This document shows positions 23,731 to 29,333 of a stretch of 29,333 nt of DNA, in pieces. The position numbers and the translations under genes are program-made. The notes beneath the pieces were generated by a model. The model saw only the letters and a list, made by a program, of their open reading frames with translations. It made no database searches and was not told the origin of the DNA. The number at the start of each line of letters is the position of its first letter. The first letter of the stretch is position 1. This stretch comes from Treponema sp. (GTDB lineage: Bacteria; Spirochaetota; Spirochaetia; Treponematales; Breznakiellaceae), in assembly GCA_031275035.1 (NCBI GenBank), contig JAISPH010000218.1, positions 1-29,333 on the forward strand. The letters are read 5' to 3'.

Positions 23731-23759
23731 TTGACCGGCAGTATGCGGACCCGTACAAT
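23731..23759 (+). promoter_or_regulatory. Promoter of ychF, predicted leaderless transcript
   Basis: TTGACC (23731-23736), 17-base spacer, TACAAT (23754-23759); ATG 23765 starts five bases after the -10, about where transcription should begin. No RBS lies upstream of the ATG. Confidence 0.7.
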
Positions 23760-23764
23760 GGGCT

Positions 23765-24946
23765 ATGGCTCTCAACTGCGGTATTGTCGGGCTTCCCAAT
23801 GTGGGAAAATCAACCATTTTTTCGGCCCTCAGTTCCGCCCCGGCGGAGGCGGCGAATTATCCCTTCTGCACGATAGACCCCAACGTGGGTATTGCGAACG
23901 TCCCCGACCCCAGGCTTGCCAGGCTGGCGGGGATTTTTAAGCCCCGGAAAACGGTTCCCGCGGCGGTGGAATTTGTGGATATCGCCGGACTGGTCAAGGG
24001 GGCCTCCCGGGGTGCGGGCAGGGGGAACCAGTTTCTCTCCCATATCCGGGAGGTGGGCCTCATTGTCCACGTCGTCCGCTGCTTTGACGACGGCGATATT
24101 ATCCATGTCAACAACAAGGTGGACCCCCTCTCGGATATGGAAACCATCAATATCGAGCTGGCCCTGGCGGATCTGGACGCCCTGGCAAAACGGCGGGAGC
24201 GGGCGGAGCGGAGCCGCAAGACGCTGGGCGGGCAGGAACAGAAAAACGCCGGGACGGTTATCTCCGCCCTGGACAAGATAGGCCCCGTTCTGGAGCAGGG
24301 ACTGCCCGCCCGGTCGGCGGATCTCAGCGCCGAAGAGGCGGCCTCGGTCTATGACTGCCACTTTATCACGATGAAGCCCCAGCTCTATGTCTGCAATGTG
24401 GATGAGGCGGGTATGCGGGCGGCCGCCGGCATGGACGCCGCCGGTACGGATGCCGCCGCCGGGGAAACTGCCGGGGAAACCTCCGGCACGGACGCCGCCG
24501 CTTATGCGGCAAAGGTAAAGCGGCAGGCCGCCGCGGAGGGTTCCGAGGCGGTGGTCATCTGCGGCAAGTTCGAGGCGGAGCTGGGGGCCATTCCCGATGA
24601 GGAGGAAAAGGCGGCTTTCCTGGCGGAGCTGGGCCTCAAGGAGCCGGGGCTGGGAAGCCTGGTCCATGCGGCCTACCGGCTTCTGGGGCTGCGGACCTTT
24701 TTTACCGCCGGGGAGGACGAATGCCGGGCCTGGACCATTCACGCCGGGGATACCGCCCCCCGGGCCGCCGGGGTTATCCATACGGATTTTGAAAAGGGCT
24801 TTATCAAGGCCGAGGTTTATTCCTGCGAAGATATCTTCCGCTACGAAACGGAGGCCAGGATCAGGGAGGCGGGCAAATACCGGATCGAGGGAAAAGAGTA
24901 TATTGTCCGGGACGGAGATGTTATGTTCTTTAAGTTTAACGTATAA
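23765..24946 (+). CDS. ychF: YchF/OLA1 family ribosome-associated ATPase/GTPase
   Basis: A 393-aa TRAFAC P-loop NTPase, slightly longer than the usual 363-370 aa. P-loop GLPNVGKST is at 9-17, YPFCTIDPNVG at 32-41, G3 DIAGLVKGAS at 72-81, NQFLSHIREV around 88, a G4-like NVDE at 211-214, and the C-terminal TGS-like domain begins near LRTFFTAGEDECRAWTI. The extra length comes from an Ala/Gly/Thr-rich insert of roughly 30 residues just after NVDE (about 216-247, DNA about 24410-24505), which looks like local repeat expansion. It interacts with ribosomes and is linked to stress responses in other bacteria. It is followed 12 bases later by a cyclic-nucleotide-domain gene. Confidence 0.95.
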   Translation: MALNCGIVGLPNVGKSTIFSALSSAPAEAANYPFCTIDPNVGIANVPDPRLARLAGIFKPRKTVPAAVEFVDIAGLVKGASRGAGRGNQFLSHIREVGLIVHVVRCFDDGDIIHVNNKVDPLSDMETINIELALADLDALAKRRERAERSRKTLGGQEQKNAGTVISALDKIGPVLEQGLPARSADLSAEEAASVYDCHFITMKPQLYVCNVDEAGMRAAAGMDAAGTDAAAGETAGETSGTDAAAYAAKVKRQAAAEGSEAVVICGKFEAELGAIPDEEEKAAFLAELGLKEPGLGSLVHAAYRLLGLRTFFTAGEDECRAWTIHAGDTAPRAAGVIHTDFEKGFIKAEVYSCEDIFRYETEARIREAGKYRIEGKEYIVRDGDVMFFKFNV

Positions 24947-24958
24947 TCGGAGGATAGT

Positions 24959-25399
24959 ATGATCGAATCGGTCGCTCTGCAAAAGTACTCTCTCTTCGGC
25001 GGTCTCCTGACGGAACAGATCGATAAGCTTGTTCCCCTGATGATCCAGGAAAGCTACGAACCCGGGGTCGATATTATTACCGAAGGCGCCCCCAACGACA
25101 AGATACGTTTTATTTTAGAAGGCCGGGTAGCGGTGGTGAAGAAGGGGATAATCCTCTCCGAGTTTGGAGAGGGGGACGCCTTTGGCGAAATGGAGGTCCT
25201 GGATGTGATGCCCTCCATTGCGACCATCAAGACCCTGGCGAATACCAGGGTTATGGCCATATCCAACCGCTGCCTGCGGGAGATCTACAAAACCGATATC
25301 AAGTCCTTTTCCCTCATCATTATGAATCTGGCCCGGGATCTTTCCCGGCGGCTCAGGCGCATGGATGAGCGCATCGCCGACATAAAAAAGTACTCCTAA
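24959..25399 (+). CDS. Stand-alone cyclic-nucleotide-binding-domain protein (CRP-type domain, no HTH)
   Basis: A 146-aa protein consisting of one cNMP-binding beta-roll (about residues 8-115: LFGGLLTEQIDKL, IITEGAPNDKIRFILEGRVAVVKKG, FGEGDAFGEMEVL) and a basic C-terminal helix (ARDLSRRLRRMDERI). There is no DNA-binding domain. In CRP the phosphate-binding cassette has GE followed by an R-S-A motif. Here the aligned stretch is PSIAT, so the key arginine is missing and cAMP binding is doubtful. RBS GGAGGA precedes ATG 24959. It is probably co-transcribed with ychF. The stop codon overlaps the stop of the convergent transporter gene. Confidence 0.82.
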   Translation: MIESVALQKYSLFGGLLTEQIDKLVPLMIQESYEPGVDIITEGAPNDKIRFILEGRVAVVKKGIILSEFGEGDAFGEMEVLDVMPSIATIKTLANTRVMAISNRCLREIYKTDIKSFSLIIMNLARDLSRRLRRMDERIADIKKYS

Positions 25400-27072
25400 A
25401 CCGCCTGGGCCAGCGCCTCGGAAATATTGTAACAGTAATCGCCCAGCCTTTCGATACGCTTTACCAGATCGATAAAGAGAAGCTCGGTCTTGACGTTCTC
25501 CCCCGCCTCTATGCGCTTGCGGCCCAGTCTGCGCAGTTTATCCCGGAATTTGTTGATCTGCCCTTCAAGCTCTTCCGCATGGCTCCGCTGTTCCGCCGTC
25601 AGGGACCGGCCCAGGTGTTCCTGCACAAAGGTAAGAAAATTTTCCACCAGGCTGATATAGGGAGTCAGGGCCTCCATTTCCTTTTCCTTGAAGAGATGGC
25701 GCTTCTTAACGCTCCGTTCCAGGATGAGGCTTACGCTGTAGCAGTCGTCGGTCATGTCTTCCAGATCCGCGATGATCCGCAGAAGCTGGGACACCTTCTG
25801 TTCCGAATGATAGTGCAGCTGCTGCCGGGTACATTCAATAAGGAAGCGGGTCAGCCCCTCCCGCATTTCGTCGGCAAATTCCTCCCGCTCCTTCATCTGC
25901 TCCACCAGGACATCTACCGCCTCCTCTTTGACAGCAGTATCCGGCAGGGAACGCAGGGCGTCGCTGATCCGGGCGTACATGGCGGAAACAATGCCCGCCA
26001 TATCCCGGATCTCCTTTTCCGCCCGGATGATGTTCAGTTCGGAACTGTTCTGAAGGGCCCCGGAGGTATACTCCAGCTTGTAGTGGGCCGGCGTGCGGTC
26101 CCCCTCCTTGTCTTTTATCAGGAAAGAGACCAGGGCGGCGATCTGTTTGACAAAGGGAAAGAAAACCAGGGTCCCCAAAACATTGAAGATCGTATGGAAC
26201 ATGGCAAGGTGGGTGGTTATGGCCGTTCCGCCGGGAAGTCCCGGAGTGATTATATCTACCAGCGCCAGAAGGGGACGGAAGAAGATCAGCGCAAGCACGG
26301 AACCCACCACATTAAAGAGAACGTGCACCAAGGCGGTCTGCTTGGCCGCGGTTTTGGTGCCGATGGCGGCCATGATTGCATCGATGGTGGTGCCGATATT
26401 GGCCCCCAGGATCATGGCGGCGGCAATCTCATAATCGATAACCCCCCGGTAGGCCAGGGCGATGATCAGGGTGATGGTGGCGGCGGATGAATGCATCAGC
26501 AGGGTTACGCCGGTGCCCAGGGCGACGCCGATCAGCACCGAAACAAAGCCCAGGTTTGAAATATGGCGGATAAATTCCATGGATTCTGGTCTTACCGTGG
26601 GCAGGCCGCTGTTGACAAAATCCAGGCCCAAAAACAGAAAACCAAACCCCAAAACGGCCTCTCCCCAGTCCCGGTGCTTCCACTTGATAATCCGCATCAT
26701 AAAACCTATGCCCACCGCGGGCAGGGCAAAGGCGGCAATGTCTATCTGAAAACCGATAAGGGAAACCACCCAGGCCGTGGTGGTGGTGCCGATATTGGCC
26801 CCCATGATTACCCCCGTAGCCTGGGTCAGGGTAAGGAGCCCCGCATTGACAAAGGAGACCAGCATAACCGTGGTCGCCGAAGAGGACTGGATCATGGCGG
26901 TAACCGCGCTGCCGGTAAGCGTCGCCATAAGCCGGTTGCCGGTCATAAAATTCAGAACCCGCTGCAGCCGGTCCCCGGCAGCCTTCTGAATCCCGTCGCT
27001 CATCACCTTCATGCCGTAAAGGAACAGACAAAGACCGCCGAGTATCCTGAATATTACCGAAACATAAGCCAT
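25396..27072 (-). CDS. Na+/phosphate cotransporter (NptA/PNaS family) with C-terminal PhoU-like domain
   Basis: A 558-aa membrane protein. The N-terminal 310 residues contain two inverted Na/Pi-cotransporter repeats, marked by QSSSATTVMLVSFVNAG with MGANIGTTTTAW, and HSSAATITLIIALAYRG with LGANIGTTIDAI. Residues from about 345 form a PhoU-type helical bundle with charged heptads (DLEDMTDDCYSVSLILE, IERLGDYCYNISEALAQ). It imports phosphate or a related anion using sodium. The start ATG 27072 has no strong RBS; a minus-strand TATAAT (27089-27084) sits 11 bases upstream in an AT-rich divergent region. The 3' end overlaps the cNMP-domain gene by four bases. Confidence 0.93.
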   Translation of the reverse strand: MAYVSVIFRILGGLCLFLYGMKVMSDGIQKAAGDRLQRVLNFMTGNRLMATLTGSAVTAMIQSSSATTVMLVSFVNAGLLTLTQATGVIMGANIGTTTTAWVVSLIGFQIDIAAFALPAVGIGFMMRIIKWKHRDWGEAVLGFGFLFLGLDFVNSGLPTVRPESMEFIRHISNLGFVSVLIGVALGTGVTLLMHSSAATITLIIALAYRGVIDYEIAAAMILGANIGTTIDAIMAAIGTKTAAKQTALVHVLFNVVGSVLALIFFRPLLALVDIITPGLPGGTAITTHLAMFHTIFNVLGTLVFFPFVKQIAALVSFLIKDKEGDRTPAHYKLEYTSGALQNSSELNIIRAEKEIRDMAGIVSAMYARISDALRSLPDTAVKEEAVDVLVEQMKEREEFADEMREGLTRFLIECTRQQLHYHSEQKVSQLLRIIADLEDMTDDCYSVSLILERSVKKRHLFKEKEMEALTPYISLVENFLTFVQEHLGRSLTAEQRSHAEELEGQINKFRDKLRRLGRKRIEAGENVKTELLFIDLVKRIERLGDYCYNISEALAQAV

Positions 27073-27111
27073 ACGTTAAGTATATTATATTATTTTTATT
27101 TTTTTATTAAG
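27073..27111. promoter_or_regulatory. Short AT-rich divergent promoter region
   Basis: 39 bases, almost all A/T, between the start codons of the Na/Pi cotransporter (minus) and phosphoesterase (plus). A TATAAT on the minus strand (27089-27084) would serve the cotransporter. No clear plus-strand promoter is seen. Confidence 0.45.
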
Positions 27112-27663
27112 ATGGAAACAATGCCTGCCCCGAACATTTTGGTGATTTCCGATACCCACGGCCGCATCCAGGCCCTGCAGAAGGTCCTGGACTGGGCCGG
27201 GGAACGGCGTTTCGACACGGCGATTTTTCTGGGAGACGGGGCGGAGGATCTGTCCCGGGTTTCGGGGGATTCCGGAATGCCCTGGCTCATCATCAGGGGA
27301 AACGGAGACGCGGACCTTTCCCTCCCTCTAAAGGCTTCCCTGGTATTCGCCGGACACAGCTTCTTTCTGACCCACGGACACCTCTATGCCCTGAGCGACG
27401 GTTTTGGGCCGCTTGCCGCGGAGGCCGGGGACCAGGGCGCCGAGGCGGCCCTCTTCGGCCATACCCATCTTCCCTTTCTGGGAAGGGAGGACGGGGTTCT
27501 GCTCGTCAACCCCGGCAGCCTGGGACAGCCCAGGGGCCTGCGGGGAAGGGTCCCCATCGGCCCCAGCTTCGCCACCATAGCCTGCCCGTCCGGGGAGGAC
27601 CTGCAGATCCGTTTCTGGAGCCTTGGCGGAAACGGGCGGATCAACGGCCTGGACATAAGGTAA
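27112..27663 (+). CDS. YfcE/MJ0936-type metallophosphoesterase
   Basis: A 183-aa calcineurin-like phosphodiesterase. Metal motifs in order: DTHG (ISDTHGRI), GDGAED, GNGD (in place of the common GNCD), THGH and GHTH, then VNPGSLGQPRG, which is characteristic of the YfcE family. It hydrolyses phosphodiester bonds in the cytoplasm; the natural substrate is unknown. The frame is open far upstream but that part is antisense to the cotransporter gene. ATG 27112 or ATG 27121 is the start; neither has a convincing RBS. It lies 40 bases upstream of trpS, which has its own promoter. Confidence 0.88.
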   Translation: METMPAPNILVISDTHGRIQALQKVLDWAGERRFDTAIFLGDGAEDLSRVSGDSGMPWLIIRGNGDADLSLPLKASLVFAGHSFFLTHGHLYALSDGFGPLAAEAGDQGAEAALFGHTHLPFLGREDGVLLVNPGSLGQPRGLRGRVPIGPSFATIACPSGEDLQIRFWSLGGNGRINGLDIR

Positions 27664-27668
27664 AGCTC

Positions 27669-27697
27669 TTTACACGGCGCCCCTTTTCCGCTACAGT
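27669..27697 (+). promoter_or_regulatory. Promoter of trpS, predicted leaderless transcript
   Basis: TTTACA (27669-27674), 17-base spacer, TACAGT (27692-27697). ATG 27704 is seven bases after the end of the -10, and there is no Shine-Dalgarno sequence between. Confidence 0.65.
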
Positions 27698-27703
27698 GGC
27701 GGC

Positions 27704-28699
27704 ATGAAAAAGATATCCCTCACGGGAATTAAGCCCACAGGAATACTTCACATCGGCAACTACTTTGGGGCCATCAAACCAGCCCTTAAACTGGCGGAGG
27801 AATACGACGCCCGCTACTTTATCGCCGACTATCATGCCCTCAATACCATGAAGAATCCTGGAGAACTGTCCGCCACCATACGGGAAGTCGCCGCGGGCTG
27901 GCTTGCCGCAGGGCTGGACCCCGAAAGGGTAATCTTCTACCGCCAAAGTTCCATCCCCGAAACCTTCGAACTTACCACCATACTTATGGCTTTTACCGCC
28001 AAGGGCCTGATGAACCGGGCCCATGCCTACAAGGCGGCGGTCCAGGAAAATAATGAAAAGGGGGAAGATCCCGATGCGGGGATTAACATGGGACTCTTCA
28101 CCTACCCGGTCCTTATGGCGGCGGACATACTGCTCTTCGATTCCGATGTGGTCCCCGTGGGGCAGGATCAGGGGCAGCATGTGGAAATGGCCCAGGACAT
28201 AGCCCGGGCGGTCAATTTTAACTACAAGGCGGAGCTGCTCCGGGTCCCGGAAGCTTCGATCCAGGGGCATGTGGCGGTAGTGCCGGGGCTGGACGGCCGG
28301 AAGATGAGCAAGAGCTACAACAATATCATCCCCCTCTTCGCCCCGGAAAAACAACTGCGGCAGCTGATAATGCGAATCGTAACCAACTCGCAGGGAGTGG
28401 AGGAACCCAAGGACCCCGATTCCTCCCAGATATACCTGCTCTATAAGCTCTTCGCCTCCGCGGAGGAACAGCAGGCCCTGGCCGCCCGTTACCGGGCCGG
28501 AGGCATGGGATGGGGCGAGGCCAAGGAGGAGCTTTTCAGGGCGGCAAACCGGGAACTTGGCCCCCTGAGGGAACGCTTTGAAGACATTATGGCGGATATT
28601 CCCAAACTGGACGCAACCCTTGCCAAAGGCGCCGAACGGGCCCGGAGCATAGCCGCCCGGACGGTAGACCGCCTCCGCAAAGCTATAGGAATCGCCTAG
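27704..28699 (+). CDS. trpS: Tryptophanyl-tRNA synthetase
   Basis: A 331-aa class I aminoacyl-tRNA synthetase, the normal bacterial TrpS length, charging tRNA-Trp. ATP-binding HIGN is at 16-19 (the HIGH motif variant in TrpS), followed by ADYHAL, MLADI-type MAADILLFDSDVVPVGQDQGQHVE, and KMSKS at 200-204. The C-terminal helical anticodon-binding domain ends in a basic segment. ATG 27704 directly follows a good promoter with no RBS, so translation may begin on a leaderless mRNA. Confidence 0.96.
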   Translation: MKKISLTGIKPTGILHIGNYFGAIKPALKLAEEYDARYFIADYHALNTMKNPGELSATIREVAAGWLAAGLDPERVIFYRQSSIPETFELTTILMAFTAKGLMNRAHAYKAAVQENNEKGEDPDAGINMGLFTYPVLMAADILLFDSDVVPVGQDQGQHVEMAQDIARAVNFNYKAELLRVPEASIQGHVAVVPGLDGRKMSKSYNNIIPLFAPEKQLRQLIMRIVTNSQGVEEPKDPDSSQIYLLYKLFASAEEQQALAARYRAGGMGWGEAKEELFRAANRELGPLRERFEDIMADIPKLDATLAKGAERARSIAARTVDRLRKAIGIA

Positions 28700-28813
28700 C
28701 TCTGGTTTTATCAGCAATTTCCGGTTTCAACAAAGAACGGACTTACATTATCCATTTTTATTCGTGCGGTTCGCTGTCCTTCCCGGCGCCTGCATCTGCG
28801 CCGCCCTTTCCCG
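28700..28813. other. Non-coding stretch after trpS
   Basis: No gene, promoter or clear terminator is seen. The end (CCCTTTCCCGGCATATA, from 28804) recurs at 28877, where it forms a linker of the repeat field that follows. Confidence 0.4.
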
Positions 28814-29229
28814 GCATATAGACGCAATACGTATATATCGGCCCAAAATGCGTATAGACGCAATGCGTTTAATCGGCCCTTTCCCGGCATATATATGTAT
28901 TGCGTATATATCGCTCCAAAGCCGCAAATAAACGTATTGCGTATATATCCCACCTCCCCGCAAATAGACGTAGTTCGTATATATCGCCGCTACCCCTCTG
29001 CCCCAGCCCCGCCGTCTTCACTCCACCCGGAAGTAAAGCGAATACGTGTTACATCCGCCTGTCCCTGCGTATATATGCATTGCGTATATATCGCTCCAAA
29101 GCCGCAAATAAACGTAATGCGTATATATCCCACCTCCCAGCAAATAAACGTAATGCGTATATATCGCTCCAAAGCCGCAAATAAACGTATTGCGTATATA
29201 TCCCACCCGCCCGCGTATATACGCCCCCC
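28814..29229. repeat. 36/37-bp interspersed repeat field with alternating linkers, two blocks
   Basis: Units start at 28814, 28850, 28887, 28924 and 28960 (block 1) and at 29067, 29104, 29140, 29177 and 29213 (block 2, last partial). The core of about 26 bases runs GCAAATAAACGTAATGCGTA then TATATC, a quasi-palindrome around ACG...CGT. Linkers alternate between GCTCCAAAGCC and CCACCTCCC, giving spacings of 37 and 36 and a 73-base higher-order unit. Bases 28996-29066 between the blocks are not repeat-like. The period is not a multiple of three, so it is not a coding repeat. Confidence 0.85.
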
Positions 29230-29264
29230 CGCCCCCAGCACTGCCGCCTTCCCCGGTAAACGCC

Positions 29265-29293
29265 TTGACAAAACCCGCCTTTGAGGGTACACT
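29265..29293 (+). promoter_or_regulatory. Strong sigma70-like promoter before the last partial gene
   Basis: TTGACA (29265-29270), 17-base spacer, TACACT (29288-29293). ATG 29300 falls at the expected transcription start. Confidence 0.75.
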
Positions 29294-29299
29294 AAAACC

Positions 29300-29333
29300 A
29301 TGCATATTCCGGCGGCGGGAACAAGTCCTTTAG
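29300..29333 (+). CDS. Start of an unidentified gene, runs off the right edge
   Basis: ATG followed by codons for HIPAAGTSPL to the end of the window. Support comes only from the strong promoter immediately upstream; eleven codons are too few to assign a family. It would be translated from a leaderless mRNA because no RBS lies between the -10 and the ATG. Confidence 0.4.
   Translation, partial: MHIPAAGTSPL

Noticed and set aside
23810..24982. A 390-codon minus-strand frame
   Set aside because: It is antisense to ychF, is Gly/Pro/Arg-rich, has no domain, and has no promoter.
27641..28717. A 358-codon minus-strand frame
   Set aside because: It is antisense to trpS and lacks any family signature.
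28814..29229. CRISPR array
   Set aside because: The period is 36-37 bases in total, leaving only 10-12 bases between cores. The linkers are two recurring sequences rather than unique spacers, and no cas genes are present.
28711..29305. Small overlapping frames encoding YIRITFICGFGAIY-like peptides
   Set aside because: They are translations of the repeat field in several frames on both strands; the repeat period breaks frame.

Overview
The window looks like chromosomal DNA from a spirochaete, most likely a Treponema of the termite-gut/free-living type. This is inferred from roughly 50% GC, relaxed spirochaetal lipoboxes on the sugar-binding lipoproteins, an Omp85-type outer-membrane protein, a NptA/PhoU-type transporter, and very frequent short palindromes and tandem repeats. 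No 16S or other decisive marker is present, so the genus is an inference.

Region 1 (1-330): a degraded, minus-strand fragment of a family-2 glycoside hydrolase (GH2). It runs off the left edge and is cut off where the first transporter gene begins.

Region 2 (327-18871): an approximately 18.5 kb sugar/polyol catabolic island. ABC importer 1 (ATPase, permease, lipoprotein; 327-3813) ends at a strong intrinsic terminator. A catabolic operon follows: SDR dehydrogenase, LyxK-like FGGY kinase, L-ribulose-5-P 4-epimerase and UlaE-like L-xylulose-5-P 3-epimerase (4132-8121). Together the last three should take L-xylulose to D-xylulose 5-phosphate. A GntR/FCD regulator (8311-8985) is next, then a second transporter operon (lipoprotein, permease, ATPase, second permease) that continues into an amidohydrolase and a D-2-hydroxyacid dehydrogenase (9256-15761). 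Convergent to it is a three-gene minus-strand operon: a TIM-barrel isomerase/epimerase, a GatD-like polyol-phosphate dehydrogenase and a second zinc dehydrogenase (18871-15810). The GntR gene and the importer-2 operon share a 33-bp promoter/operator-like element with identical spacing. An FCD-GntR-type palindrome sits ahead of the 4-epimerase, so the regulator probably controls the island and itself.

Region 3 (18932-28699): housekeeping genes. These are tRNA-Ala(CGC) with a membrane glycosyltransferase starting two bases after it; a branched-chain aminotransferase coupled to an Omp85-like barrel protein (minus strand); an XRE regulator; two adjacent tandem-repeat arrays (42-bp GC-rich, then ten 21-bp AT-rich units); YchF GTPase; a cyclic-nucleotide-domain protein overlapping tail-to-tail with a Na/Pi cotransporter; a YfcE-like phosphoesterase; and TrpS.

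Region 4 (28700-29333): a repeat field of about ten 36/37-bp units with alternating linkers, followed by a strong sigma70-like promoter and the first codons of a gene leaving the window. Several genes here (ychF, trpS, the last partial gene) have a good promoter whose predicted start falls on the ATG, which suggests leaderless mRNAs.
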